From NCBI GenBank assembly GCA_032207245.1, contig CM063500.1, positions 59,165,076-59,229,075 on the forward strand: a stretch of DNA of 64,000 nt, written 5' to 3'. The notes under the pieces were generated by a model. That model did not search any database. It had not been told where the DNA came from and worked only from the letters and a program-made list of their open reading frames with translations. Origin of the DNA: Pardosa pseudoannulata. Taxonomy: Eukaryota > Arthropoda > Arachnida > Araneae > Lycosidae. How positions within the stretch are numbered: position 1 is the stretch's first letter; every line of letters begins with the position of its first letter. Both the position numbers and the translations under genes were made by a program. Below, in pieces: positions 1 through 11,928 of the stretch.

Positions 1-1183
1 AATATGCAATTTATTACAAATATATATTTAATGCCATAACAAGTAAATATATGTTAATAATAAATATACTACTTAATTTTTGTGTAATATAATAATTGAA
101 TTCATAAAATTATACAAAACCTACAATAGTATCACAAAAGTTGCATTTATAGGTGTATAAACTAATGCAGCCTCCTTTATCACTGCTTAATTTAAATTCT
201 GCCTTAAAGGATAAAGGATCCCTCTGCTATAGATTAAAAGTGGTTATAGTGCAGCAAGTCACATGTGGTTTTTTCCGGTGCAAATAAAGTATAGTAGGAA
301 ATAGTCTAAATTAAAACTTATTAATTACTAATCAATTTTAAACTAATTACTTTATTACATGTTAATTAAAAAATTTAATGTTGTTCAAAAATGTAAACTA
401 TATATAAATATTTTATCAATGAGGAATTTTCCTGTTTTCTAATTTTATTTTTAAATGATAGAAAACAAAAATGTAAGGACAGTATCTATTTATTTTATTT
501 TGAGCCCTTATTAGTGATTTCTAATGGTTTTTATAATGCACTATTTACTGTCTGTCAAAAACACTACTTTTCCTAAGCCGATTTTATGACGTCATAGTTC
601 ATGAAAAGAGCCACTGCGTTTGATGTTTGTCTTGGATGTTGTGACTTTTAATTTGCCTGTCTTCAACAATTCATATATTTATATATTTTTTATTCTGTGG
701 AATATTAAAAAGTAATATTCTAAATATTGTATTGAGCCATTCCGTACAAATACAACTACTTATTGCCATGGAAAGATATTTTTTATGTTCCCAAAGATCC
801 CAGCATAAAAAAAAACTTGGACTAATGCTTGACTATTTTTACAAAGTACTTTATAATGAGTAAATGATAAAGCAATATAAAATGGAATAGTTATCAAATA
901 AATAACTCACAAAACATTAATATTAAAGTCAATGAAAATGTATTAATATTGAAATACGAATTAAAAGTCTGTAAGTATATAAAAATGCTATGAAGAATGT
1001 GAACAAAACATACATTACAAAAAGTCAATTATGAACTTTTTAAATAAAGAGGATAGTGAATATATATTTATAATAAAGTAAAAATACACAATAAAACTGG
1101 GTATTAAATTTTCTGAAATTTATTCAACCTTATTTCCACCTCAATCTTCCATTAAGCAACAAGTTTTATACACATAAAATAGG

Positions 1184-1186
<3 letters not shown>
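1..1186. other. AT-rich intergenic DNA, no gene seen
   Basis: Both strands show only short, stop-riddled frames with no recognisable protein motif, RNA gene or terminal repeat. The right edge runs into an (AT)n microsatellite that precedes a pogo-like element. Confidence 0.5.

Positions 1187-1223
<37 letters not shown>
1187..1223. repeat. (AT)n microsatellite
   Basis: Uninterrupted AT dinucleotides followed by a few AC units, directly left of the pogo/Tigger-like element that starts at 1228. Confidence 0.9.
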
Positions 1224-1227
<4 letters not shown>

Positions 1228-1229
<2 letters not shown>

Positions 1230-1964
1230 GTAGAACCTCTTTTTAACGACCCACGATACAACAACACTCTTAAACAGTCCCAATTATTTTACTATGGGAA
1301 TAATGTTAATTTTGAATCATTACAACAACCCCAAGCGTATTATTTTTCATTAGAGCGACTGCCAATTTTAGACTGCAGAACTCATGAGCAAGTGGGCTAC
1401 TTTAAAATTATTGTACCGTGGTGCAACTTCAAGAAACTTGTACTCCTCTCTTTCTGTTTGCTTAAAGGAAGAGAGGGGGTGTGACGAAAAGGGGAGAACT
1501 AAATCTTCAATTATCTTTTGACGAAACTTTACAGTGCTGCGGAGAAAATTTGAATGAGGACGATTTTCTTGCCCGTATTTCTGGAAATGAAGAAATTTGC
1601 GATTCCGACGAGAGAATAAATCGTCCAAGCTTTTGAAAAAGTAAATGAAAAAGAAGCCTTCAATGCAATCAATGCTTTGAGTCCATATTTTGAAGGACAA
1701 TTTAATTCTGAAGATATTCTTCAAAATCTAACGGATATGGAATCAGTGATAATGAAAAATTCCTAAATGAACTTGAAACAGGCGTCAATCAAAGACTTTT
1801 TTTAAAAATAATTCAGTAATGGAAATACAAATAAATAGAAGTGTTTTCTAGGTATGCACTGTTGCATCATTTCTTTGCTCAATTCTTTTTGCTATTTTTT
1901 CAATTCATTACAATGACCATATGATGTTGGTCCCACAGGGGGTTGTTATACCGAGGTTCTACTG
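1228..1964 (+). mobile_element. pogo/Tigger-like element, decayed
   Basis: The ends are inverted repeats. The left end begins CAGTAGAACCTC and the right end, read on the minus strand, begins CAGTAGAACCTCGG; this start is typical of Tigger/pogo transposons. The interior is about 740 bp, far shorter than an autonomous copy (usually over 2 kb). On the plus strand, around 1530-1800, broken acidic frames look like the tail of a pogo transposase but carry stops. Both flanks are AT/TATG microsatellite. Family assignment rests on the termini; the coding remnant is only suggestive. Confidence 0.65.
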
Positions 1965-1976
1965 TATGTATGTATG

Positions 1977-2036
<60 letters not shown>

Positions 2037-2052
2037 CACACACACACACTTT
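1965..2052. repeat. (GTAT)n(AT)n(AC)n compound microsatellite
   Basis: GTAT units pass into a long AT run and then AC units, starting exactly at the right end of the pogo-like element. Confidence 0.9.
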
Positions 2053-2432
2053 TTTTCCTATTACTCTTCTTGTTTATTTTAATTCATGAGCCCAGGTTAT
2101 TTGTGAAGCTTATGCTACTCTAAAAATTAACATTAAATCAAAAGTGCACAACCCACACAGTGATATTCACATGTACATATCAATTTATACTCATATAATT
2201 TTACAAAATTTCTTTATTAACTTCTAAAATTATTTAATAAAGTAACTTTAATTAAAAATAGCCATGATTGTTTTAACTAAAATAATTTATGAGATGAATC
2301 TCTTTTGACTGTAAATATGCAATAATTGATATTTTACACACAATTGATCTAAAAATGCTTTCTAATATAATATATCCAACTCCAATCTTAAAACACTTTT
2401 AGATATTTTTTATTTTAACCAAATCAAAATAA

Positions 2433-2435
<3 letters not shown>
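2053..2435. other. AT-rich intergenic DNA
   Basis: No open frame, terminal repeat or RNA signature was seen between two microsatellites. Confidence 0.45.

Positions 2436-2515
<80 letters not shown>
2436..2515. repeat. (GT)n(AT)n microsatellite
   Basis: GTGTGTGT followed by about 60 bp of AT dinucleotides. Confidence 0.9.
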
Positions 2516-3764
2516 GCATGCACAAATTTGACTTGTCTGGATCTACAAACAGATAAAAGTGTGGATTGTGGTTAGCATTAATAAAATATCTATGCATTTG
2601 AAATACATTGAGATAAATTGAAAAATATAATTATGATAATACATATCTTTTGGTTTTAATTCCTTGTATTTTTGCTCTCATATCATAGTTTTTTTCCATA
2701 GAATGAAAAACTGACATGCTTCTAATTTTTGTGAGGTTGTTGGACTGTCCTCTGGTGAACCCGGGTCAGATAAACATTATAAAAAAATGTAAAATGTGTG
2801 TATATATAAATATACAATCAACATTGATAAAATTAACCTAAAGGTCAGAGTAGAAATAAATTTCAAAAACTAGAAATTTTCAAAATACTAGCAAAATACA
2901 ATCTGGAAATAGAGAGCACTTTTAACAAGTTGTAAACATTGAAATATCATAAACTGTGATATCACAACCAATCATGGAGCATTTTGATGTCATGTGGTTT
3001 TCCCTTTACTTTAAAAATGATGGACCTTTACATTTTTGGAAATAATGAGTCTGGAATTATTGAAAAATATTAAGTTGTTTGATTCACCCACATGTGCATA
3101 TTCTTAATTGTATAAAGATGGATTTAAAAAGAGCTCCCCTCCAAAAATAAATTAAAATTAACATTTTACTTAAATATAAAAAAAAATGCATGAGAAATAT
3201 GCAACTTACAGAAAAATACACATTTAAGAAGTATAAAATACTTGTATAAAGCATGTGTTGAGCAGAATAAAAATCATATTAGAAAACGAAAATGTTTAAA
3301 ATAGAGTAGTGTTGCTTTATAAGTACTATTACTCTTCTAACATGAAAAACATTTCATTCTATATGTCATTAATTCTATAGATAAGTAAAAGGAAAAAAAA
3401 ATACTTTTAGAAATATTATATATGTGTATTAAAAAATACATATTATTACTTAAAATTGGATTTGGAAGTTGAATACACATCTGAAGCAATCCCATAATCC
3501 AGTAAGTTAGGTGTTCTGGATAAATCTTCATTAACTGGAATGCATCTGATATATTAAAGAACTTAACAAAAAATCTACATATACACACATTTAAAATCAA
3601 ATTTTTGGCAGCATAATTTAGCATTTTTAAAAAAATACTCATAAAAAATCACAAAACAAATGTTCTTAAAATGCCATTTTACTTAAATGTAAAAATTTAA
3701 AAGTAAATATGTACCAGTGTTACCTTTAAGGCAGCTTTTCAATTATGAATTACATAGCTGCTTT
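2516..3764. other. Intergenic DNA, no supported gene
   Basis: A minus-strand stretch at about 2690-2780 is open and rich in Pro, Ser and Thr, but it has no clear splice boundaries and is preceded by a stop, so it is not called. The rest is AT-rich with no repeat or coding signal. Confidence 0.4.
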
Positions 3765-3766
3765 TA

Positions 3767-4892
3767 TTACCATAATTTCGCATGTACAGTCCGTGGGCAC
3801 AATTTTTCATTTAAAAAATTTCATAAATCATCAGATAGCCTGCGGATTATACGAGTAAAAAATATATATTTTAATATGACAATATTAAATCATTTTAAGA
3901 ATAAAAGCCTAAGTACAGTACAGTGCCGAAATATCTGGATTAGATTAAATTAATTCCACCTTTAAAATTTGAAATCATTTCTTCTGCCATAGCCTCAGAG
4001 ACGAATTTTAACTGAAGAAACAGAGAGGTCTACATTTCTGTTTCCGAGAACCCAGCTATGTAAATCTCTTCTAATGCAGGCCATTGTATTTTTTCACAAT
4101 GATTGGATCACTTTCATCTCATATTTTTAATGTTTCCTTGTGTTTGAGCCAATTTCTTACTGCTTTCTCGTCAACTTCAATGTCGACCTGTTGAATTACT
4201 TTCAGCCTGAAATCAGCAATAAAACTGTGAAGATGTTTTAAAGGTATAATGAATGACCGATATTATTGCAAATCAAAACTTTGAAAACGAAACATTGTTA
4301 CGAGTGATCCTCCTGCTTAATGACCTTCGACCCTCAACCTTCGATCTTGAACCCATCCACTCGGTGTTGTCAATCGGAGCTGTAAATAGTGACTATCGAT
4401 ATTTTCCCGTACTCCAGGACACAATTTAAGATTGCGCTACTTGCTCCTACTGATTTGTTCTGCTTTAAGTGTTGTATTTTTTTCATGGTTTATTACTGAT
4501 ACAATACGATGTTTTCTTGATGTCTCATGAGCTGTGCAGCCGAACGATGGCCGAATGGTTAGGGTGCTGGCCTTCGGAACCGGAGTTCGTGGGTTCGAGT
4601 CCCACTATGGCATGGATGTTCGTAGCCGTTCGGAATTGGCTTTAAGCAGTAGGTCCCGGTCTCATTAGCCCTCGTGTTGCAAAAAGTAGACCGTAGCGCT
4701 CCAAACTAAACCAAATCATGAGCTGTGCTTTTGTTTACATTTGATCATCGCCCGTTTGCGCGACGTGCTTCCCCTCCCTTCTTACGATTTTGATGATTTG
4801 AGCAATGAACAACCAGCAGATAGTCCGCGGATGAAGAAATTTGCTTTTTAAACACAGATAGTCCATGGACTATATGTGCAAAATTACGGTAA
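3767..4892 (-). mobile_element. pogo-like transposon, decayed, with a SINE inside
   Basis: About 33-bp terminal inverted repeats begin TTACC(A/G)TAATTT at both ends, and each end is flanked by TA (3765-3766 and 4893-4894), the pogo/mariner target. On the minus strand, 4127-4220 encodes a psq-type helix-turn-helix remnant containing EKAVRNWLKHKETLK. Around 3990-4080, in another frame, is a second CENP-B-type helix-turn-helix remnant containing LHSWVLGNRN. Stops and frameshifts separate them, so this is a dead copy. A tRNA-derived SINE has inserted at 4538. Confidence 0.7.
4538..4715 (+). mobile_element. tRNA-derived SINE, full length, perfect 13-bp TSD
   Basis: The head resembles a tRNA: a D-arm/A-box region containing TGGCCGAATGGTTAGG, an anticodon loop CTTCGGA (reads TCG, Arg-like) and a B box GGGTTCGAGTCCCAC. 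The tRNA-unrelated tail ends in CCAAACTAAACCAAA. The copy is flanked by the identical 13-bp duplication TCATGAGCTGTGC at 4525-4537 and 4716-4728, which fixes both ends at 178 bp. Other copies lie at 9027, 36562, 39057, 51592 and 62829. Pol III transcription is inferred from the boxes only. Confidence 0.9.
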
Positions 4893-4894
4893 TA

Positions 4895-6019
4895 AACATA
4901 TGTCGGCAGCATGTTTCAACTGAATCAAATTACATACTCCTAGCCTGTAACTGTATAGTGGAATTGTGTCCTATAACAAATTGAGGAAAAGACTAATTGA
5001 AGTAAATAAAATATAATCATAAATTCTTTTAAAATGAATATAAGTGAATAGAAGTCACTGTTCCAGCCAAATCCTCATCTCTGTCTAGCACTCTCTACTT
5101 TCTACTCTTGCATCTCACACCCTCTCAGTTATAATCAGTGAGGAATCATGAATAATATAACAATAAATGCGTAATAAAATCAAGGTCTGTCTTTCTTTAT
5201 AGATGATACTTAACCTTCTTACAATCTTTGAGACCACTCTCTCTATTCATAAATATTAATCTGGGGTGCTCATAAGCCCATTATTAAAATTATGCAGTTT
5301 ACAGGAGTGCAACAATAAGTTACAATTGGTTCAGCTTTTTTTTTGCACAAGAGAACACGTTTTACCAAAAATCACATTCTAAAACCTTTAGTCTGTGAAA
5401 TACATAATAATTAAAATGTAAAAAATTTTATATAATAAATAGATGTATAAAATATATAGTAATATTTAAGAATACTTTATGTAAATATATTACCAAATGT
5501 AAATTAAAAATGTGCATATATGTAATCTATAACTTGTTAAGCATGCTTCTACAGTGTTCAAAAATGTGTGATCCTTTGAGCATGTTAAACATCATATGCA
5601 ATGTGTTAAGTTTACACACACAAAAATTTTATAAAGGAAAAAAATTTATTTCCTTACAGAATTTAATTTAGTTGGATTCTATGTAAAATGTTAGAAGCAT
5701 TAAAAAATGAAATTTTTAAGTTTTAACATAAAATAGCTTCATATATAAAGCCAATAAAACAAAATGATACAATATTTTTAAGATTTAAATATTGTATTAA
5801 TTATTACTAATAACATTTTTTCATGAAAGGTTACATATTTTAAAGGATACTCATTTTTAACTGGAGAACAATCTTTTTTTTCAGGAGATGGAGAACTTAC
5901 TGGTAGATTGGCTAGAAGAGACAAAAGGAAATTGACATATTAAATAAATTCTAATAAATATTATAACAAATAGGACAGGAAAGTATTGTTAAAAATTTCC
6001 ATATGTGTATTTATAGATA
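4895..6019. other. Intergenic DNA with a small dispersed-repeat fragment
   Basis: 5308-5350 matches the start of the LTR-like repeat found at 50508 and 58742 (CAACAATAAGTTAC then GGTTCAGC and a T run). A minus-strand AG/GTAAGT pair 11 bp apart lies at 5901-5911 (see findings). No gene can be supported otherwise. Confidence 0.4.
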
Positions 6020-6021
6020 TA

Positions 6022-6950
6022 CAGTGAATCTTCTCCGAGTGGTCACCCCTCTAAATAGCCAATTTTTCATTGCGCAGATTTTTCAACTCATAGACCTAAT
6101 GGTAAAATAACCTCTATCAGCAGCCACCCGACCCCCCTCTCTAAACAGCAATCAAGTTGGATTGCCCCTTTCATTTTTCGGGAAATTCTACTCACTCCAT
6201 GCTTTAATTTTGAGTGAAAAAAACTCAAGGTCAGGTTTATGGTCGGATATAAGACAAAGGAATAACTTGACAAGTCCATTCCCACGGTCCCCCCTCTTTC
6301 TAAGAAAGATTAAATCTGTTCTCTCTTTTGCATTCTCCCCACACCCTTCAGACAAGGAATCCCTATTGCACCATCCATAGAAACTGAGGGTGGAACTGGA
6401 CAATCAAGCGTGGAAGGTGTTATAGGGCCTTTGTTGGAATTTTAATTGGTAAAGTCAAGGAAGAATTGCACCTCTGTCAGCAAAAATGTCATTCATGCCA
6501 ATTTCATTTCATTAATTGGTCAGTGATCTGAGTTTCAACAATATCGAAATGCGTTTTTCTAAATCTCGAGCAGAGCATTGAAGTTCTGCATGTATATGAG
6601 AATGGCAAATCGGTAAGAAAGTTAGCTGAATTATTTAACTGCAGAAGAACGGAAACCAACAAAGTCATTAAAGAAAACAATTTGATTTTGAAGGAGTACG
6701 AAGACTACAGAACAAACAGAAACAAATTGTAGCATTTAAAAAAAAGGTAAAGAAGTATGAAATAAAGTACTATTTTCTCTTTAGATAAGTTTTAAATTTC
6801 ATTTACATAAGGAATATATGAGACTTGTTTATATTACGCATTACAGTAATTATCTTATAATAGTAAATAGAACCCTTCAGAGCAGCCAACCCCTCTAACC
6901 AGCCAAATATTCTCGGTACAGAAGGGTGGCCGCTCAGAGAGGTTTCACTG
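6022..6950 (+). mobile_element. pogo/Tigger-like transposon, decayed
   Basis: The termini are inverted: the left starts CAGTGAATCTTCTCCGAG and the right, on the minus strand, starts CAGTGAAACCTCTCTGAG. TA precedes the left end at 6020-6021. The 929-bp interior keeps an N-terminal transposase helix-turn-helix (separate entry) but no catalytic domain, so it cannot move on its own. Confidence 0.75.
6565..6732 (+). pseudogene. Pogo/Tigger transposase N-terminal psq-type HTH fragment
   Basis: A 55-codon open stretch ends in TAG and starts without an ATG. It reads EQSIEVLHVYENGKSVRKL and continues through ELFNCRRTETNKVIKEN and LKEYEDY. The pattern of a leading helix, GKS, an A/L-rich helix and then NC.RT....I matches the CENP-B/psq helix-turn-helix at the N-terminus of pogo-group transposases, the DNA-binding part that recognises the terminal repeats. 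It lies inside the inverted repeats at 6022-6950. It is a fragment: the second HTH and the DDE domain are gone. Confidence 0.7.
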
Positions 6951-7120
6951 CAGTTATTACTGTTTTTAACAACTATAATCACATATGTGGTCACGCAATT
7001 CTATGAAAAGGGCCTGCAGACCCACAGGTGTGATTGAGAATCAGAATGATTTATTTAAATTATTAAATAGTACTACTTGACAAATGAAATCTGTTAGATT
7101 TTTGAATAATGTTTCACAGT

Positions 7121-9017
7121 CAGGGTTAGAAAAAAATGATTTTTTTTTAAATAAAAAAAAATCAGATTATTTTAATTTAAATTGGATTTTTAAAATTTTT
7201 TTTTCTGAATACTAATTTTAATTGTTGTTTTTATGTTTTTTTGCAATATACATAGAATAGTTTGTTATAAGAAGTAACATCTTATCTATCTAGTACATTC
7301 TACACACTGATTACCTAAAATTAAATACATAAATTTTAATATAAACACATTTCATTATTTTGTAATTGGATAGTGCAAACTAAATAAGATGTAAATTTAA
7401 AGAACAAATAAAACATTTTTTTAATGCAAACTATTTATTTAAACAAATCACAATTATTTCAATATTTTTAAGCACTGAATTATGGATTTAATTGTTTCCA
7501 TTGCTTTGATGCTTTATCCACTCCTAATTGGTTATGAAGGCTAGAATGAACAGTATCAAAAGAAGAAAACTCTTTTCATTCCAGCAGATGAAGCCATGGC
7601 TGTTGTTATTTGGTAGACAAACTGGATTTCAAGTTTTGTAATACTCTCTTTACCTCCCATTACATAAAATGAATTCCACCAGTCATAATCAGTCATTGTA
7701 CTACCCCTACTACATATTTTCTGATAACAACCCCTAAATTCTTGGAAAGCACATGCTATCTATTTATACTTATTTACTTACTGGTATTACTGTGCTGACT
7801 GATTCCCAATTCTCCTGTCTTTGGAATATACAGGGTTCCCACTCTTTTTCCAAAAGAAAAATTAAGGACTTTTTAAGGACTTTCTAAGGACCTACTTGAA
7901 ATACACAGCATAACGACATAAACCCTATCTCCTGATGAACATATTTTAAAGATTATGAACCAGACAAGGCATGTTCAATAAATGCCCAATAATTTTTCAG
8001 AATTAAGTTTTTAAAAATGTATAAAAATTAATAAGATAAATCTATTTGACAAAAACTAGTTTTGAAAAATGTACATCTACAGTTTTTTGAGTGATCAAAC
8101 TAAAAACAAATTCTGAATAAAATACAATATAATAAACAGTACTTTCTGAGGGATTAAAAATGACTGATATATGTTTCTATATACTAGCTGATTATACCCG
8201 ACGTTGCCTGGGAAGGAAGAAAGTTTTAGACTTTTCTATCACATTTAGTCCAAAGAAAATTAAACTTCCATAAGTAAATGAAATATATACAACCCCCCAC
8301 ACACCCTTCATGCTTTGTTTCAGTAAAATCTGCATGATTGTTAGCTATTAGGAAAGGGCAGTTGACTTTATGATTTAAACGTTTTCAGTATGTGAAAGAT
8401 TACTTATTTGACAAATAAGTTTTCTTGCTCATGACCATAAAAAATACTAATATGCTAAAAGTACTTTCATAATTTTTTAGGGATATCAAGGAAAGGAAAT
8501 TTGAATTACTACAGTAATATACTGACAACATATGTACTTGAGCATTTTCTTTACTATTAATACTGCACTTTTGGCTAGAAAATATAAAAGAATGTTATGA
8601 AATTTAATAAATATTTATTTACTATTTACAAAGAAATTTCCAAAGTGCAAATTCACATACATAAATAATTTCATTTTGAAAGTCCAACAGATTTCTTTTA
8701 TTGTATCAGAAATTTTTTAGCTCAAGTTCTGTAACTCAGCAACTTTTTCTTTTATATTCTTTTATATTACCATGGAAGAAATTGATAAAGTTCCAATTTC
8801 AAAATTAAGGAGTTTTTACGGACCTTTGATAAAAATTAAGTAGTTTTAAGGGCCCTTAAAAATGAAAGCTAAAATTCAGGAGTTCTTAAGGACTTTTAAG
8901 GGCTGTGGGAACCCTGAATATAGGTTTTAAAAGAAGTGAAAAAAATGATTTAATTCAATGATTTCCCCTCTCCCCCCCCAAAAAAAAAATCAACTGATTT
9001 AAATTATGCCAACCCTG
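7121..9017. mobile_element. hAT-type transposon with perfect 8-bp TSD
   Basis: The left end is CAGGGTTAGAAAAAAATGA and the right end, read on the minus strand, is CAGGGTTGGCATAATTTAAA. The copy is flanked by the identical octamer TTCACAGT at 7113-7120 and 9018-9025, the hallmark 8-bp duplication of the hAT superfamily. No transposase remains. Another hAT element is nested inside at 7831-8916, which accounts for much of the 1.9-kb length. Confidence 0.8.
7831..8916. mobile_element. Nested hAT-like non-autonomous element (CAGGGTTCCCAC family, copy 1)
   Basis: The termini are CAGGGTTCCCAC at both ends in inverted orientation. The subterminal regions are also partly inverted and rich in AAGGAC/AAGGGCC motifs. 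AATATA directly flanks both ends, a likely remnant of the target duplication. A close relative lies at 17076-18502. No coding capacity was seen. At about 8190 it carries the segment ACTAGCTGATTATACCCGAC, also present in the second copy. Confidence 0.75.
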
Positions 9018-9026
9018 TTCACAGTG

Positions 9027-9078
9027 GTTTGGTTTGGTTTCGAGTGCTACGGTCTACTTTTTGCAACACGAGGGCTAA
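9027..9078 (-). mobile_element. 5'-truncated SINE tail with perfect 12-bp TSD
   Basis: Only the last ~52 bp of the tRNA-derived SINE is present, in reverse orientation (GTTTGGTTTGGTTTCGAGTG and onward). It is flanked by the identical 12-mer CTGTTCACAGTG at 9015-9026 and 9079-9090. The insertion point overlaps the hAT element's right end and its 8-bp duplication, so the SINE landed after the hAT. Confidence 0.85.
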
Positions 9079-9354
9079 CTGTTCACAGTGTTGCTCTTAA
9101 ATATATGTTTTCAATTTTGAATAGTCCCCCCCCCTCCTTCTAAAATGGGGAATTTTGAACAGGCAAACAACATTATGTGTTTGAGTACTTTCAAGGCCTG
9201 CAGCTTATTGAGCTGTGGGTGTTTATATTTTGTTGGAATGGGTAAGGATGGAATTCTTATTATGGTTAGAGGTAGGAGTAGAATTGTCATTTGCAGTTTG
9301 GAGTTTGCTAGAAAAGTGTTTTGTTAATTTTGGGTAAGTTTTATTTTAGCCATC

Positions 9355-9750
9355 ATGGCAAAAATAATTAAATATTTAAGTGTCAACAACACTTTTCAAT
9401 TTATGAACAAATCAAATTGTGAAATGGAGGAAAGTAATTTTCCTAATACAAGTGACAGTGAATCTGACTATTCAGATGACATTGATATATTTAATATGAA
9501 TAACAGCAAGAACAATTTAAATGCAAATGAAATTGAAAACAGATATATGAAATATTTAATATTCCTGGAGTTACATTTATTTATTCAATTTGTTAAATTT
9601 ATGAAATTTACTAACTATTTAGTACATTTTTTTACTGATAATTTGTTTAAAGTTTTTTTGTGCCTAAATACTGACATAAATCTGAAATTAGTCAAAATGG
9701 ATTCAGGTAAGGTTAAAATGGGTATTTCTGTTGAAATCTACAAACCATAA
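9355..9750 (+). CDS. Hypothetical 131-aa reading frame followed by a poly(A) run
   Basis: I do not recognise this protein. Residues 20-50 are acidic and Ser/Asn-rich (SNFPNTSDSESDYSDDIDIF). Residues 65-100 are hydrophobic and Phe/Leu-rich, and the end is Lys-rich. The frame is followed within 20 bp by AAATAAA and about 27 consecutive A residues. That is what a retroposed, polyadenylated transcript leaves behind, so it may be the 3' end of a processed pseudogene or non-LTR element rather than a gene. No splice sites or homologous copy are visible here. It sits 0.2 kb beyond the last SKA3 exon identified, on the opposite strand. Coding status is doubtful. Confidence 0.25.
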   Translation: MAKIIKYLSVNNTFQFMNKSNCEMEESNFPNTSDSESDYSDDIDIFNMNNSKNNLNANEIENRYMKYLIFLELHLFIQFVKFMKFTNYLVHFFTDNLFKVFLCLNTDINLKLVKMDSGKVKMGISVEIYKP

Positions 9751-9964
9751 TCTTTTCTGTCTAAAGAAATAAAAAAAAAAAAAAAAAAAAAAAAAACCCA
9801 GTTAATTAGTATATTATGCTATGGCAGTTTTTGCATACCTAGATATATTGACTTGCTGCCATTAATAACTATAGACTATAACTTTAAACTATGAAATTCT
9901 ATCTGCAATTTTATTTTTTCTAATCACGCACACACATGCATATAGATGGTATAAATTTACTTAC

Positions 9965-10115
9965 AAGAGGTATAACCATATTTTTTCAGATGATTTTCAA
10001 GATTTGATACTGAAGCTTCTGTATCCACTATAAGTTCTCTAAAATGATCAATATAAAAATCTGTTGAGCGAGATCGGTTTGGTTCCAGTTGAAATTTTAA
10101 TTCATTAGATTCAGT
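9965..10115 (-). CDS. SKA3: SKA3-like kinetochore protein, second coding exon
   Basis: This 151-nt minus-strand exon is bounded by a pyrimidine-rich acceptor (TTTTATTTTTTAG before ACTGAA) and a consensus donor (CTCTT then GTAAGT). Read in phase 0, continuing exon 1, it encodes 50 residues plus one base. It ends NHLKKYGYTS, which matches the FQKYGYSP ending of the N-terminal coiled-coil segment of vertebrate SKA3 as I remember it. TDF, 17 residues after the exon 1 junction, matches IDF at the same distance in human SKA3. SKA3 pairs with SKA1 and SKA2 in the Ska complex, which couples kinetochores to spindle microtubules; this region is part of the coiled-coil assembly core. Later exons should lie at lower coordinates or outside the window; I could not identify them with confidence. 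Confidence 0.75.
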
Positions 10116-10375
10116 CTAAAAAATAAAATTCAAGAAAAATTGGTATAAAGATAAGTTACTTGTAAAGATGAAACAATTATAACAGCAAATATATAGTATT
10201 TGATTGAATTTTAAATATAAGAACCCCAACAAGTTATCTGTGCTGAAGACTGGGATATTCAGTTAACAAATTGGGTTCCAGGAGGAGTAAATTCTTCTCA
10301 CTGCAAAATTAAAAACAAAACAGACATGCTAACATTCAAGCACTTGTGTCAGGAGCAACAGCGTGGTTTAAAATA

Positions 10376-10433
10376 AGGGGCTAAACTTTCTCTTAATTTT
10401 GTGTAGCTGGCAGATTAATTTTCGCTGGTTTAC

Positions 10434-10491
<58 letters not shown>

Positions 10492-11867
10492 CAGTGGCGT
10501 GCGATCCATATGTGCAGGGTATGCACTGCACACCTTTTAAAATTATGAGGGATAATAATTTTCTGCACCTATGTCTATCTTTCTTTATATGGTATATAAT
10601 AAATATTATTTATAATATATTCAAATATGTTGATTTGCTTGCTTGTATTCCCGCAGTGCGTGCGGTACTAGGAGCTGCACCACATAGCGCACAAACGAAC
10701 ATAGGAAGTTCTGATGTGTACGCACTGCTCACTAAATTGAAAATCACGCTTTATATGTATGAGCTACTGGAGAAGAACAGCATACTATGACACTGAGGCA
10801 AGTGCAGCTATTTTTCCTGCACTTGGCATTCAGAATCATCCGAAGGTATGCTTTATTAACATGCTAATTACAGATTATACATAAGAACATATCTTATTGG
10901 TTTCTAAAATAAAATTAAATTTAAAATATTTATACAGTAGTAAATTGTAAAAGGTAAATTAAAATTTATGAATTTAAAAATGTACAAGTAGCTTTTTTAC
11001 AACTTATTTTTCAGAACAGTGTTTCTTATAGCAACATTGACCCTGATTAAAATATTTACATTTTTCTATCATCAGGAATTCTAGAGTTTGTCTACTTAAA
11101 TTTGATCTAAATACAGTTTGTTTTTTCTGCATAGTACTGAAAACTCTTTAATATGCAGCATTACTGAGTGGAAAGAGTAATATTCAGCAGTATTTTTTGC
11201 AAAATTTTATATTTAATTGCTGAATTGTAATCTTTTAGCTGTTCAAAAGTTTTGTTATTTTCTGGAGCAATCTGAGGAGTTTCCGGAATTATCAATTTTC
11301 TCATTTTTCTGGAGAAACTCCAGAGTAGTTGGCATGTCTGACAAAATACACTGGAAGATATCTGAAAATTAAATAAAATTTACAGGATGTGTGGTGGTTG
11401 ATTACATATAAAAAAAATCTTCTATTAGAGAAAAACAGAGAGATATGTGCAATGCACAGTTTAACTTATTCTGAAAAAAAAAAAAAAAAAAAATAAGACC
11501 AAAGAGGTTGTCATCCCTTTCTGAAAATTCAGCTTTGAAATTTTTTGAAACTACATCTAATGGTAGAAAGTGAATTCCCCTCTTCTCTGTAATACATTTC
11601 AGCCACTTTAGTCGCATGGGTGTGTAAAAGCACTGTCCTCTACTCAACTAAGAGTCCCATCAGGAGAAAGTCTAAATGGAAAATTTTAATGTGCAACAAT
11701 GTAAATAAAAGTTAAGTTCCATGTTGAACTTTGTTGCTTTTTATCATGGTGTCACAACTGCATTTTAATGAGTATTCTCCTTGCCCAGCAAGCCTGGGAA
11801 AGTAAAAACTAATAGGGGGCTAAACTTTCTCTTAATTTTGTGTAGCTGGCAGATTAATTTTCGCTGG

Positions 11868-11928
<61 letters not shown>

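Noticed and set aside
2690..2780. Pro/Ser-rich minus-strand stretch as a further SKA3 exon
   Set aside because: No acceptor between the preceding stop and the open part, and no recognisable motif.
4538..4612. tRNA-Arg(TCG) gene
   Set aside because: A and B boxes are present, but the acceptor stem does not close, an extra unrelated tail follows, and perfect target duplications show it is a SINE head.
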